Positions 33,327 through 44,675 of a DNA stretch of 64,000 bases are shown here, piece by piece. The DNA is from Rhypophila decipiens (Eukaryota; Ascomycota; Sordariomycetes; Sordariales; Naviculisporaceae): the NCBI GenBank assembly GCA_033297075.1, contig MU858125.1, forward strand, positions 106,573-170,572, written 5' to 3'. The translations under genes and the position numbers were made by a program. Under the pieces are notes generated by a model. That model worked only from the letters and a program-made list of their open reading frames with translations, was not told the DNA's origin and made no database searches. Numbering within the stretch: position 1 is the stretch's first letter; every line of letters begins with the position of its first letter.

Positions 33327-34942
33327 GGAGGCTGTGGTGGGACCAACCTTGGATACCGGTACTAGCTGGAACGTGAGGAGGGAGAAGGTGTTGGGTATTA
33401 AGTCGAGTCAAGTGGGTGGAGTGGAATGTGTGATGATGGCATTCTTGATACACGGAGGCTGCTATTGGTATATCGCGGTGCTTTTCGGTTTGCTCCCTTT
33501 GCTTATGGAGATTGCTGCGTTCTAGTATAGGTTTATAGCTACTCATCTACTTCATAGACAACCATACAAGACCTTGCTGGTCGTCTAGGCCGGCCTGGAG
33601 GAGATGGTCCAAGGCCGGAAATTCAGAATCGCATAAAAAGCGCCATCTGCAGTAACGATATGTTCCCTGATGATACTGGTGTGATTTCCGTGTTTACCTC
33701 AATTTACTAGAAATAAGGTTGGCGTTGTTAAGCTTATTGATAAAAGCTAGCTCACCGTGGCGATATTGCAAGAAAATACCAACGACTCCCTTAGTAGGTA
33801 TGACGAGAAGGTTGATCGAAATTGCTTAAAAGCATCCCAACCCTATTACATATTTTCTTCACCATTCCTACTAAAGACGTCAGAGGTTGAAGAACTCGGT
33901 AGCTTTTACAGGATCTCCTGCTTTCCTCCACGCAGCCAGTCGGAATATATAACACAGCACCCAGCCTCTTCTTCCGCGAGCTTAGAGCAAGCCTTCTGCT
34001 TATCAGCATAATCTTTGATCACCAACGCACAGCTGGCCTCGGCACAAAGCCTCTTCCTTCTCTGAACAGGGAGCTTGGTGGCAAAGTCGAGCCCACTGGC
34101 CCTCTCGACAGCCTCAACGGGTACCTCAAAGTCGGGTGATCACGACGATAGACATAAAGAGTACATTTTCCTGGACTACTTGATGGAACACATTTGAGGC
34201 ACCACAGAGCCTCGAGATGTCGACGGACTCGGAGACCGCGACGAGGATTGGACTACCTATCTCACTGAATGCAGTATCAGCGCCGATATCCAATCTCGGA
34301 TCATGCACCCTCACCAACGGTCCGACTTCGTAATCACACCACGACCGCGCCTCGACCGCCGCGCAAGTTGTTTACTTTAGTAGGACAAATAATTGGAAAG
34401 GAAGACAAAAAAGACGAGGACAAGGCTACCGAGGACCCGACCAAGGACGTTACTAGAAAGGGAGAAGAAGACCAGGACAAGAAGAAGGAGACGGAGAAGA
34501 AGGAGACGGAGAAGAAGGAGACGGAGAAGAAGGAGACGGAGAAGAAGGAGACGGTGGATAAAAAGGGGACAAGCTGCCCAAGAGATAACCTATATATTAT
34601 ATATCCTTCACCAAGTTGACCAGTGACGGGGCAGCGATTTCAAAGTTGAAGCCGGTGCCGAACAACTGCCAGTGGCTGCCCCCTCTACCGTACAACATGC
34701 CGAGACTCCTGTTTCTTGTGCCAACAACGATAGCAAAGTTTAGAAATTTTGGACCTTCCGCATCTGATAAAGCACGGCAGTATAGAGAAGCTGGCTCTGC
34801 CACTGTTGTCGACGACACCTTATCCCTGAACGACCCAGAGGCAAAGAACCCAGCAAGAGTCGACAACAGAACGCTGGCTCACCCCAACGAAGCCCCCGGC
34901 AGTCCGCTGGAGAGTTTGCAACGGCGCCAGCGTCCTGTTTGA
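33327..34942. other. 1.6 kb region with decayed coding-like stretches
   Basis: There is no intact gene. Around 34200-34370 one frame reads DGLGDRDEDWTTYLTE and DFVITPRPRLDRRAS before stops, suggesting a remnant of a coding sequence. A (15 nt)x5 repeat follows and is listed separately. Confidence 0.35.
34482..34556 (+). repeat. 15-bp tandem repeat, five copies (KKETE-coding)
   Basis: AAGAAGGAGACGGAG is repeated five times (34482-34556), the last copy with one change. In one plus frame it encodes KKETE repeats inside an open frame ending at 34619; in another it gives poly-Arg. No intact gene around it can be supported. Confidence 0.85.
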
Positions 34943-35860
34943 TTACGTCGAAGACGACCGACGTCGGCGGAGAGTGGTAGGCCCTGCCGTCGTGGCAACT
35001 TGGTCTTCGCGCAGCGTGCAATCGTTGATTGCGATGCGGGCCTGGATCTGGGGTAACAAAATATTAGGTATGGCCCTCCAGCTGGTGGGGACACGAGGTG
35101 CCGTTGGTACCTCGAAGTTAGATGCGGAAAAGCCGGGCCCTTGTTGCTGTGGTGGCCTCTGCGAGGGGGTTGCCGGCTCAGCTATGGTAGCCATCGCAGT
35201 TGGTCTACCACGATTGGAGGGACCACGGTTGGAGGGCCTTCCACGACCCCTGAAGCTCCGGGGGTGGAACGCATTCGGATTGGCATCCATACCCCCGAGA
35301 GCCTGGCGGGGGTGGGCTTGGGCTTGCTGCTGCCGGACCTGAAACTGCTGGGTCCCCTGGTTTGCTCCAAGGCGCCAGTTATCCCTGCGCCTGTAATCGT
35401 GGTATCTCTGTCCTTCTGACGCTCCGTTCCGTCTCGACGTCTCCTGGCCTCTGGTGTTCCCTTGACGGTCGGGCGTCCTATTAATTCCAAACTGTGTGTG
35501 ACCATTCGGCCTCATTGGCCGGTCGGGAGTCTTCGTGTTTGGAGCATTCAAAAGGAATTCCTCGTAGGACTGGAGATTTGTTTCACCCCCGAGAGACTCG
35601 AGGGCTGATTGGCGGGGTCTAGCGGCGGCTTGCTCTGGAGATCGGTTGGCTCGGGAGCCGGCGCCGAAATGGCAAGGCGCATGAACTCGATAGTCGTAAA
35701 GCCCGCCAGTTTGACTAGAGACGACAAGTGGACGGTCATATATCTTTGGATAGGTTCCAGAACTCGAGTAATGCGCTGGACCTTGGGGCTTGAACCAGTC
35801 GCTCGAAACAATGACGGGTCTCTCGGCGAGGCCTTCGGTGTCGTAGCCTTGATGCTCCAT
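34943..35860 (-). CDS. Arg/Gly/Gln-rich orphan protein, 305 residues
   Basis: Starts at ATG 35860 (MEHQGYDTEG), which directly follows an intron acceptor on the minus strand (branch GCTAAC, then GCCCAG|ATG). The N-terminal 100 residues look folded or semi-folded (RPVIVSSDWFKPQG, YPKIYDRPLVVSSQTG, LYDYRVHAPCHFG). The middle is Arg/Asn/Gln-rich with SFRGRGRPSNRGPSNRGR, an RGG-like tract. The C-terminus ends LRRRRSSST. RGG-like tracts commonly contact RNA, which would suit a neighbourhood of RRM-like proteins, but that link is inference. No family is recognised. Confidence 0.5.
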   Translation of the reverse strand: MEHQGYDTEGLAERPVIVSSDWFKPQGPAHYSSSGTYPKIYDRPLVVSSQTGGLYDYRVHAPCHFGAGSRANRSPEQAAARPRQSALESLGGETNLQSYEEFLLNAPNTKTPDRPMRPNGHTQFGINRTPDRQGNTRGQETSRRNGASEGQRYHDYRRRDNWRLGANQGTQQFQVRQQQAQAHPRQALGGMDANPNAFHPRSFRGRGRPSNRGPSNRGRPTAMATIAEPATPSQRPPQQQGPGFSASNFEVPTAPRVPTSWRAIPNILLPQIQARIAINDCTLREDQVATTAGPTTLRRRRSSST

Positions 35861-38780
35861 CTGGGCACCCTCAGTTAGCAAATGCGAAGAAAAGCGTGTT
35901 ATAAATCAAACATTACACACCTCGTACTTCTGATAAAAAGCGGACTGTTGGGTAGAGTACGGCTGAGTTTAAAAGGCAGTGCTACTTAATTGGAAAGTGT
36001 TGGAGAGCAATGGGTTTCTCTACCGATATTTCAGGTCTGTTTGAAAAGTGCACGCAGAAAAATGATGCAGAACAGAAAATATTAAAGGGACCGATCTGTC
36101 GCAGTATAATGTCTAGTAGGATGCCCCTCAAAGTCAAAATCCGTTGGTGCTTGGCCAACGCTCGCCTGACAGAATATGGAACGCGAACACTCCAACACCT
36201 AGCGTCGGCCGGTGGACCCCCACCTTACCAGCGAGCCCTGAACGGTCTTTTTGGTTTCTGTGCAGACTCCTGCGTGCTGCGTCACTCTTCCACACAGCAC
36301 GAGAAAAAAAAAAACAATCATGCCCTAATCAAAACTTCACACGAGACCCAGCCTCGAATCTTAGCACAACATCTCAGCAAACAATCAACTAACGACCAAA
36401 CTCTATACACTACCACCATCCAGACACTTGACTGGCGGCGGAGTAGTTTCAAGTCATTGGCTTCCTGTGGTTAAGATGAGCTTGGTTGAATAAACCCGAC
36501 TTGAAAATCGCAGCCGTCGCCAACAATGAGAAACCTCAGGACTGCTCCCTACCTAGTACCTACCTTACGATCAAGCTTCCTGCGCACTTGCACCCATCAA
36601 GGACCTCTTTTGAACACGGCTGAGCAACGATATCAGTTCGCCAGAGAAAGCTTATCATTTAGTGTTCCAAAATCTCTCAAGACCCGTTACCGTTACCTCG
36701 AGCACTAACGTTGAACAATAGGTTCTATGGCAGTTCTGCATTCAGGCGGCCTCCCACAACTCGACCCAAGCCAAGCCCTTGCCTAGCTGCATCCTCCACA
36801 GACTATCGTCCGCAATCTGCTTTGCGTTGCGAAAACACAGACCACAGGCTGGAATTTGGCGGCACTTGATGATGCCTTACCAAGAGAAGGAGGAACTCAA
36901 GGACCAGAAAGAGGACCAAACAGGGCATCGTTCCCCGGCCACCCAAGCCATCATCCCCGGGAGTCCCAGGCGCCAATCCCGAGAAGTCCCCTTCGCTCGT
37001 GGAGAAACCTTCGTAATCGAGGTTTCCGTAGACGAGGACCGGGTCAATAGTACCTCCGTCCGTCTCCAAGGGCCGGAGCAAGCGAGGAATCACCCTCTCG
37101 ACCAGAGCGACGCAGAAGAGACCGCCCACAAGGGTGTTGGGTCCGATGGTGCCCCAGTTGGGCTTGCAACAACACACTGGGCATCAGTCGTAATTGACGG
37201 ACTGGGACTCGCCTTCCGCCAATCGACGAGGAGGCCAGTGACAGCGAGAGCGATCATTCTGACGATGTCCTCTCACCAGCCTCATCGTCCAATTCTGGTC
37301 CCTTGTCCGCATTCGCACAGCGTTTACAGCTCTCGACCCCCAGAAGATAATAGGAATATTTGAGGACTCGTGGACTATGGTACTATGTCTCATTGTGGAT
37401 TTTTCAATTGAGGATTGCCGCGTGGGCCAGCGAAAGCAAAAGAACACAAGAATGGGAAGCTCGCTCGACACTGACTGGACTCGGTACCGCTCCGTACGTC
37501 AGTTTGAGTGGGGAATGGTGGCCGTGCATACATTGGCCTGACAGTCGTCTCCCTGTTCCATTTGGCTGCTACACACAGGACTCGGAGACTCTATCTGGTG
37601 GGCCGTCGACCAGCATTCAGAATGGTGCAAGGAGCACAACGAGGACCAGGGCAAGGTTATGGACCTGGGAACGCATTAGGACAGTTCGCTTTCACGAGGC
37701 TGTTACTGGATTGGCAGAGAGTAGCGTAAACGTTTGAACGCAGTTTTAATCAAATTCTCTCCCTGTATTCTAGCGTCAAGGCACATGTTCAATGACAGCA
37801 CTACGAAGATGGTCCAGCCCCGGCCTTTATGATTAGAGGTGTCATCGGTTTGGCAAGCCACTCAGCCCTGGCTCGGTACCCACATTACGTAATCATCAGC
37901 CTCAGTTCTAACCGATGAAGCTCAATCAATGGCCACGTGCATCAAAAGGGTAACCCCATCGAAAGCTGTTAATCGGATAGTTCACGAACGTGTTGTGCAA
38001 TTACAGCATGCCGAATACAGCTTATGGTCAGCTGTAAAGATGCAACTGACATGGTCGGGATCCCACCCTGGCAGTCCTGCGGCAGCTGACTGGTCAAAAT
38101 GCCGGCCTCGGTAATCATCTCGCCACACAATGTGAGGATGGAAATGGTGCTGAAAATGAGGAACAGATTGAAAAAGACTTCAAGGGGTCAGTCCTTGCTG
38201 GCTGATCTCGGCCAGCACCCCTCCTTGCCCACGCTACAATAGGGTCTTAATTCCGTTTCCTGTTTTCTTTTCCTTTCCCCCTTTCTTTCCTACACGCGCA
38301 AATCAATCCTCTGCACTTGCCTTTCCCAAACCAGAACATCCCCTGGCTTACGGGCCATTGCACTTTCTCATTGCATCGTCACCAGATACAGAGATATAAG
38401 GAAGGACTTAAAGAACAAGGGCAAGTCATTGGCTTGGTCCTCCTGAACTTGAAGATCCTTCCAGGCGCACTCTCTCCCGTCCACGCTCTGCAAAATTGCA
38501 TTTTCAGGTATGGCATCGGCTCCAAGATTTGGTGATTGACGTCGTCCCTAACAGTGAGACTGAGTACAGAAAGTCAAAAGCCTCAGGGCAAGATCTCCCC
38601 CCCTCCAGTCAAACCCGTCCAGGTAGGAGAATATGCCAATTATACCCTCATTGCCAAAGACCCTAACAAAATAATTCAGGAGCAGGTCACATCGCGCTCC
38701 ACGAGTTCTCTTCTTCCCGTGAAAAGCAACCTCGTCGACCTCCTTCATCGACCCTTTAGACCCCAAGGACCGAAGGCACA
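35861..38780. other. 2.9 kb mostly without supported genes
   Basis: It holds the leader of the Arg/Gly-rich gene (minus) and of copy R2 (plus). A tentative frame at 36869-37363 is listed separately. Nothing else is supported. Confidence 0.35.
36869..37363 (+). CDS. Tentative orphan frame, 164 residues
   Basis: Begins MMPYQEKEELKDQKED and contains FARGETFVIEVSVDEDR. Near the end another plus frame looks more protein-like (LPPIDEEASDSESDHSDD, then FAQRLQLSTPRR), which suggests a frameshift or a missed intron. No domain is recognised. It could be a decayed gene. Confidence 0.22.
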   Translation: MMPYQEKEELKDQKEDQTGHRSPATQAIIPGSPRRQSREVPFARGETFVIEVSVDEDRVNSTSVRLQGPEQARNHPLDQSDAEETAHKGVGSDGAPVGLATTHWASVVIDGLGLAFRQSTRRPVTARAIILTMSSHQPHRPILVPCPHSHSVYSSRPPEDNRNI

Positions 38781-39473
38781 ATGGCCCTCAGGCTTTCTAG
38801 GGTGCTCATAATCAGCCACCTGCCGAAGGGAATCAACACCGGAATCCTTCTCGATGCGCTGGCAGTCGGTTCGCCCTTTGGAGACAAGGTACTTTCTGCA
38901 GAAACCGGCACTCCTTGCTTTGGCGGGAGCGATCATCGAGCCGCCATGATCGAGATGTGGACCCATGACAGCGCCAACGCGATCTTCAACTTCATTCGAG
39001 GGGGTCACCTCAAAATCGACGGTCTTGTCGCACGGTGCGACTTTGGCCATCCAAGAGAGAACAGCCCAAACAGCACGCTGGAAGCTTTCAAGACAAAAAG
39101 CCGTGTGTTGGTTATCAAGGGAGATCCCAAAAAGGTGAATCACGAGCGTCTGAAGGACTATATCCGAAAGGACCCGCTACGGGGTATCTGGTTTGATGAT
39201 CAGAGCATGGAAGAATTCACACGCGGGTCTTCGCAGACCGTTGTGTGGCATCTTGCGGGGGTAGGAGGTGCCCTGAACGCCAGGAAGTTGTTGGATTATC
39301 AGGTCAAAGCCGGAAACCTACAGAGCGTCGGGTATGGAGCGGATTGCCTGGCGGTGGGTACCGAGACCGCATTTCAGAGGAATGTCGAGACCGAGGGTAA
39401 AGAGGTCAATGCTGAGTGCGATCCGTCAGGTTCGAGCCAGGCGCAAGTGGCTTCGCAGACGGATGAGGCATGA
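38781..39473 (+). CDS. Tandem RRM-like family, copy R2
   Basis: A single exon of 230 residues starting at its first ATG. The first RRM-like half contains LSRVLIISHLPKGINTGILL, SPFGDKVL, MWTHDSANAIFNFIRGGHL and a strand with VARCDFG. The second half contains SRVLVIKGDPKKVNHERL and KDPLRGIWFD, then LDYQVKAGNLQSVGYGADC, where the signature YGxDPxxxG is degenerate (YGADCLAVG). It is closest to R3 downstream, with which it shares RVLVIKG, PLRG and KLLD..VKAG. The tail is Gln/Ser-rich and soluble. R2 and R3 are likely a local tandem duplication. Confidence 0.75.
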   Translation: MALRLSRVLIISHLPKGINTGILLDALAVGSPFGDKVLSAETGTPCFGGSDHRAAMIEMWTHDSANAIFNFIRGGHLKIDGLVARCDFGHPRENSPNSTLEAFKTKSRVLVIKGDPKKVNHERLKDYIRKDPLRGIWFDDQSMEEFTRGSSQTVVWHLAGVGGALNARKLLDYQVKAGNLQSVGYGADCLAVGTETAFQRNVETEGKEVNAECDPSGSSQAQVASQTDEA

Positions 39474-40037
39474 GGCTGGCGCTGAAGAAGGCGGAGAAAG
39501 TGAATATGCCGCCACTTTTTGTCCTGAAATGCGAGATGGCGAGATCATCTAGGGAACAAGTATTGGCCACATGAACGAAATCTTGAATAAGAGGTCTTTT
39601 GAATAAGCCATGCAAGAACCCTTAAATAGCAGAATCATTGAGTGTTCCTTAAAGGGAACCAAGCTTTCCAACAGAGCGATACAATACATGCTTCATTTGT
39701 AGAGTTACCAGCTACCACCTGTAATGCTATTCCGTGCTCGAGATACCCCTTGCTATCTAACCGCGCTAATAAAATGCACACACCTTTGGCCTGCGTTGCA
39801 ACTGATGAGAAGATTGGACAAAAGCCCTGTCAAGTTCTAAGCTCCACATTTAGTACCAGTTCCTCAAACATCTGCACTTGCGTTTCCTGTCTTTTGGACT
39901 TTCCCAAACCACCTCAATACCGCAGTCTACCAAACATTTTTACATTCTCACCATTGCCATCATCCCCAACAGGCACAAGTCAGGAGTTAGCCAACAATCA
40001 ATACTTCTCCGGATATTTACCCCTGAACCTCAACAAC

Positions 40038-41111
40038 ATGTCATCCCCCTCATCCTCAGACAGCGACACCTCACTCGACAAGGCTAGCTCCCGCACAATA
40101 AAAATCTACAATCTCCCACGAAAAACAACCACATCAAGCCTTCTGAGCAGACTCGTACAAGCTGCTCCCCGGATCGCCCTCTTCGGCGGCGCGATTTTCG
40201 AAGCGGGAATGATCCATCGCCCGCAGGCCTCGCAAGGCGCGAATCCACCACTCCCCGGCATGTCCGCCACCATCACATTCTGGGACCGCGCCGCCGCTTA
40301 CACGCTCTGGAAGTTCATCCGCGACGGGAAACTCGACTTTGACGGTCGCATCGCCATGGCCAAATTCTCCACCAACCCTGGCAATCCCGACGGCATGGGT
40401 GGCGGCGAGCGCAACGGACGCAGTCGAGTGCTGGTGATCAAAGGACCGGCCGAGTATGTCGATGCGCAGTATCTAAAGCAGAATCCACTAAGAGGCCTCT
40501 GGCTCGAGGTGATTCGTGAACATGTCTATCGCGACATGGAGTTTGATGCCTGGGGACGCGCCATGGTGTTCGAGTTTGCGAGGACAGACTCGGCCGGACA
40601 CGTCAAGAAACTGCTGGACGAGGAGGTGAAGGCCGGCAGACTCGCGAGTGTCGAGTACGGGATTGATCCTTTTGAGAGGGGTCTCGAGCAGGCTGATTTG
40701 TGGAATTCGAGGGTCAGGCCTCCTGGTGCTATACCGATTTGGTACCCGTTTAGCGAGAAGGTGATGGATAGTATGGTGTTTGAGGAGGAGGAGGAGTATG
40801 ATGATGAAGAAGAGGAGGAGGAAGCTGAGGAAGAGGATGAAGAAATGGATGGAGAAGAGGAAGCTGAGGAAGAGGATGAAGAAATGGATGGAGAAGAGGA
40901 GGGAGAGGTAGAGGAGGAGGAAGAGGATCAAATGGAAGGACTGGAAGTGATTGAAGAGGAAGAAGAGGATGAGGAAATGGATGAAGGGGAAGAAGAGCTT
41001 GCCAGCGGAGAAAATGGAGACAATGGAGAGGAGGACCGGCATGGACCGGCTGGGATAGCTTGGCCACGCGGAAGCTTTTTCGTACCTGTGAGCATTTTTT
41101 ACCTGTTGTGA
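40038..41111 (+). CDS. Tandem RRM-like family, copy R3, with long acidic tail
   Basis: 357 residues from ATG 40038; the frame is open further upstream but without a better start. The first half contains RTIKIYNLPRKTTTSSLLSR and FWDRAAAYTLWKFIRDGKLDF. The second has SRVLVIKGPAEYVDAQYL, NPLRGLWLEV and the signature YGIDPFERG. From about residue 255 the protein is almost pure Glu/Asp with scattered Met, including a perfect 39-nt (13-residue) duplication. A similar acidic tail, much shorter, is seen in R12. Acidic tails of this kind often contact basic proteins or compete with nucleic acid; that is inference. Confidence 0.75.
   Translation: MSSPSSSDSDTSLDKASSRTIKIYNLPRKTTTSSLLSRLVQAAPRIALFGGAIFEAGMIHRPQASQGANPPLPGMSATITFWDRAAAYTLWKFIRDGKLDFDGRIAMAKFSTNPGNPDGMGGGERNGRSRVLVIKGPAEYVDAQYLKQNPLRGLWLEVIREHVYRDMEFDAWGRAMVFEFARTDSAGHVKKLLDEEVKAGRLASVEYGIDPFERGLEQADLWNSRVRPPGAIPIWYPFSEKVMDSMVFEEEEEYDDEEEEEEAEEEDEEMDGEEEAEEEDEEMDGEEEGEVEEEEEDQMEGLEVIEEEEEDEEMDEGEEELASGENGDNGEEDRHGPAGIAWPRGSFFVPVSIFYLL
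40821..40898 (+). repeat. Perfect 39-nt tandem duplication in the acidic tail of R3
   Basis: The unit beginning GAAGCTGAGGAAGAGGATG occurs twice without a mismatch (40821-40859 and 40860-40898). It codes for a Glu-rich 13-residue repeat. The surrounding tract is purine-rich on the plus strand. Confidence 0.9.
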
Positions 41112-41836
41112 ACCTCAGGCGGAGGAGATGCCAATAACTCCTCGTCTTCAAACCTGAGCTAGCTTTTAGTAAAAGAGTAAGTGTTGGAACGGGGCACATG
41201 GCCAACCCCTCACTCCAGGGTTCACCGCACCACTCCTTTATATAGCTCAGTCCTCTGATTATGGACTGTCTCCTTTCCCCAGTTGGCTTCATCGCGCACT
41301 AGCAATAGATTAAGCATTTCTGCCAACGTGCTTCGCCCAAGAGTATGTGGTTCACGGCTTAACCGACTCCTTGTTGACAGAAGGTAGCTTAGTAAAGCCA
41401 GCTTGCCTCGTGCTGATATTGATTGCTTGAGTGGTTTATTTCTCCAAATCACCTTTGATCCATTCGTGTTTATTTCTGATTGTAGCGCATGCATCGTAGG
41501 CATAAGGCTTGAGAAATTGATAAGGGGTCACAGCATGTTATATGATTCTTGATAAAGGAAAAGTCACAGGTAACGAAGCCCTACATGTGTGAGACCCTCG
41601 TGCAAAACCTGCTCGAATCTGACGTATGTTCACAATCGAATGGAGCTATTACCTGGCAATTTACGTACAGGTCACGAAGAATAGATATCAGGTCCAAGCA
41701 AAGAAGAAAACGATTCAATTCCAGTGGTGCCCGAAGGCCATATCAAGAGGCGTGAAAGACGCCCAACAAGGCTACCAGCATTCCAAAACTATCTCGGCCG
41801 AAGCCCCATCCAGAAACCCCAAACAAACCCCGCTAC
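41112..41836. other. Region between convergent family copies
   Basis: Downstream regions of R3 (plus) and R4 (minus). No supported gene or repeat. Confidence 0.4.
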
Positions 41837-42484
41837 TCAACGGCCGACATGACTATTCACCCGTCCAGCCTCAACAACGCCCACCTCGCAGGGATCAACC
41901 CCATACCTCACCTCAACCACCCCGTTCCAAACCTGGGCAATTCCTTCGCCGGCCCAAAGCGCCTCCCTCCACCACGAATCAAACGTCAAAACCAACTCCC
42001 TCTCCCCTCCCCTCTCAAAATTCACCTCCACCGCAGGCGTGACATATCTCTCCTGGTCAATCGTGACCCGACCCCGAAAGAACGCATCCAAGCGATGGAA
42101 ATCGACAATCTCCACCGGCCCACGCACAATCAGCACACGGCACGCATGCTCTGGATAATTGGCGATGACGCCAGCAACGGAATATGTCTCCTCGGCAGTG
42201 GAGACAGCGACGGAGGCAATCATTCCTCCTAGGACGAGGCGGCCGGAGGAGATGGCCTCGAAGAAAGCCATGGCGCCGGCTTGGGTGAAGAGAACCACAC
42301 GGACGCGGTCCCAGGGGATGATGCCGCCGGGTATGACGCGGCCCATGTCGAAAATGCGCGCGTCGGGGAGCAAGATGGCCAGGGCGGAGAGGACGGTGCG
42401 GGCTGTGGTGCCGGGGGGCAGGTTGCGGATTGTCAGGGCGTGCTCGACGCGCTGGCCGGGGGGGACTTGGAAGTTGGTGGACAT
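41837..42484 (-). CDS. Tandem RRM-like family, copy R4
   Basis: 215 residues. The ATG at 42484 lies directly after a splice acceptor (TACTAAC branch, TTACTTAG|ATG). The first half contains HALTIRNLPPGTTARTVLS, LPDARIFDMG in place of GPFG, and LFTQAGAMAFFEAISSGRLV. The second contains CRVLIVRGPVEIVDFHRL, LVLTFDSWWREALWAGEG and the signature YGVDPCEVG. There is no extension on either side, so this is the minimal form of the two-half protein. Confidence 0.75.
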   Translation of the reverse strand: MSTNFQVPPGQRVEHALTIRNLPPGTTARTVLSALAILLPDARIFDMGRVIPGGIIPWDRVRVVLFTQAGAMAFFEAISSGRLVLGGMIASVAVSTAEETYSVAGVIANYPEHACRVLIVRGPVEIVDFHRLDAFFRGRVTIDQERYVTPAVEVNFERGGERELVLTFDSWWREALWAGEGIAQVWNGVVEVRYGVDPCEVGVVEAGRVNSHVGR

Positions 42485-43140
42485 CTAAGTAATAAAAAGC
42501 CGTGGGTTAGTAAGGTTATATGCGGATATTGATGATGGGAAGGGCATATAGCGAAGATAGTATATGCGTATGAAGAGGCTGAGGAAGGCATATTCTGGGG
42601 AACGTCAAGAGGTGTGATGGCGAAAGATAAGGCGTAGAAAAATGAAAATGATACATGTAGTACAAAGAGGCATATTTTGAATATTTTGAAGGCGTGGGAA
42701 ATGAAGTGTACATACGTTGACCGGGCTTGATATGGGCGTGGAGAAAAGAACTGCCACGGGAATGAGAGATGTGGGAGACGGCGAGAGGCGTGGTGATGGT
42801 AAATATAAGGCCTGTCTAGGAAATAAAATATGAATATGAGCGAAAAAAATGAAAGCATATGAATGAATAACATACCTGTTGTTCTGTGCCGAAAAGGGCG
42901 TGTGCTGAGAAAACAAGAGGCGTTCCGAGCTTGGATATAATGCTATGTCTGTTAGAATGAACGCCCCTCGGCCAAAGTGACGAGACCTGGAAAGAATTGA
43001 GCAAGACATACCGAGACGAATGTCAAGGGAGGCGAAGAGGTAATGATGGCTGTTAGCTGAAGAGAAAAAAAGAAGGAAGAGTTCAAGTGATGAAGGAGAA
43101 GAGATGTACTTATACTGAGAGGGCCGGGCAGACTGGCAGG
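42485..43140 (-). promoter_or_regulatory. Long, apparently multi-intron 5' leader of R4
   Basis: On the minus strand two introns fit well: 42875-42816 (GTATGT..CCTAG, 60 nt) and 42715-42485 (GTATGT..TACTAAC..CTTAG, 231 nt), the latter ending at the start codon. A further GTATGT at 43011 may begin another. The strand is C/T-rich. Splicing is inferred from signals only. Confidence 0.45.
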
Positions 43141-44675
43141 GAAAAGTGGATACACTTCTTCATACCAGTCCCTTCAATTGTCATGATGTCTATCTGCAGG
43201 CTGGTAGAACAATAGTAACGTCTGCTCGAAGGCGGTTTATAGAACGTGCGTATAGCAGAGACCCCTGTCAGTGTCTTTTGAAGCACACCCGCCCGGGCCA
43301 CAGGTTTATGCATGTTGACCGCTGTCTAGGGTGTTTCTGTTTTCTTCTCGAGGCCCTCAAGTTGGAATTTATGAACAGGGGTCAGTTGAGATGGATGAAC
43401 AATGGGAAGGAAGACGTTGAGGGCAAGAACCATTGGCCAGCTCGAATATCGAGAATATAAACGCATTTTCGATCAATTGTCCAAGTGGCCGTGTTTCAAG
43501 TTAAGCAATGGTTGATCCTTCTTGCAAATCATGTTGGGCTTCCTGAAAGACCAGACCGAAGAGATCAGGGTCCCAGTTGGACCATACACACAAGGAGGGG
43601 TGCTGGATTTGCAATAAACTTACTTCTTTTTTAATGTCAGGCGACCAGGAGATGATGGGCTTTGATATTCACCCCTTAGCTATAATTGCCAATCGATAGA
43701 ATTCTGTTATTTGTGTTTCTCATACTCGGGGCTGGCTCTCGTTGGTCTTGTATCTTGGACCGGGTATCGCGAAATGGACGGTATGGTCTCCACTATCCTC
43801 GGCACGAGTACAGCCTTGGCCCTTCTTTACCGTCGACGAACGTTTCAGTGGGAGACTCGAAATATGCAGTACCAGTTACTTCTGAAAGCGATGGGAGCAA
43901 GCGGAAACGAGTTAAAACGGGTAACAATAGAAGAGACAGCGAAAATGAAGGTACCTACTTTGGCTCGCAGCTGGGCCTACAAGGCACAAAAGGTGGAGCC
44001 TTGGTATGACAAGGTTTTCCGTCGAATGTATCAATCATAAGCAGGCAACAACCGAGGGGACCTGCATTATTCATGACCTGGGTAGTTCCAGCACCAGGGA
44101 CAATTTCAATGTACATTAATGATTTTTGGAGTGTTTATTGAGGTGCGCGGGCCTGTCATTATCCTGGAGTGGTGAAGCGGCAGATGTGCCAAGAGAAGTG
44201 GATCTGGCAACTCGTGGTTCCACCGAGACACATCCTCGTTGGTTGGTTCTACATGCGAGGCTTCTTGCTTTCTTCTGGAATGCTATCAGGAATCTGTAGG
44301 ACGTCTCTCTCGATGACACCTTACCAAGTCACCGTGTGTTGTTGTTATTATCATGCAACAAAACCTTGCAATAAGTCTATATTTTCTCGTGTCTATGGCG
44401 GTCATGTACGCAAGCAGGGTGCTGCAAGGCAATAACTCCCCCAATCGCCAAAGACCTTTGCCGCGTCTCAATGATTGCCAATAATATATCATCCTGAAAA
44501 TCCCTTCATTTCCAATGATCTCCTGTCCATACAAAACATTAAAATCCATAATCCATAGAGCCTCACCGTTAGATCGCACGAGATAATCGTCCTCACAAAC
44601 TACCCGGGCCCTTGCTCGACTTGGCCCCCACCGCAGAGTGCTAAATCGCCCACAAAACCCCACTTTCCAGGTCTT
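43141..44675. other. 1.5 kb without a supported gene
   Basis: A small open frame at 43774-44040 could encode an 88-residue protein with one hydrophobic segment (MVSTILGTSTALALLY) and a basic tail, but a second plus frame through the same bases is also open. I cannot choose between them. Nothing else is supported. Confidence 0.3.

Noticed and set aside
34393..34626. Poly-arginine protein
   Set aside because: It arises only from reading the 15-bp repeat in the wrong frame. There is no other coding evidence.
42986..43011. Intron between GTATGT (43011) and TTTCCAG (42987) in the R4 leader
   Set aside because: It would be only about 25 nt, too short to splice. The donor may use a later acceptor.
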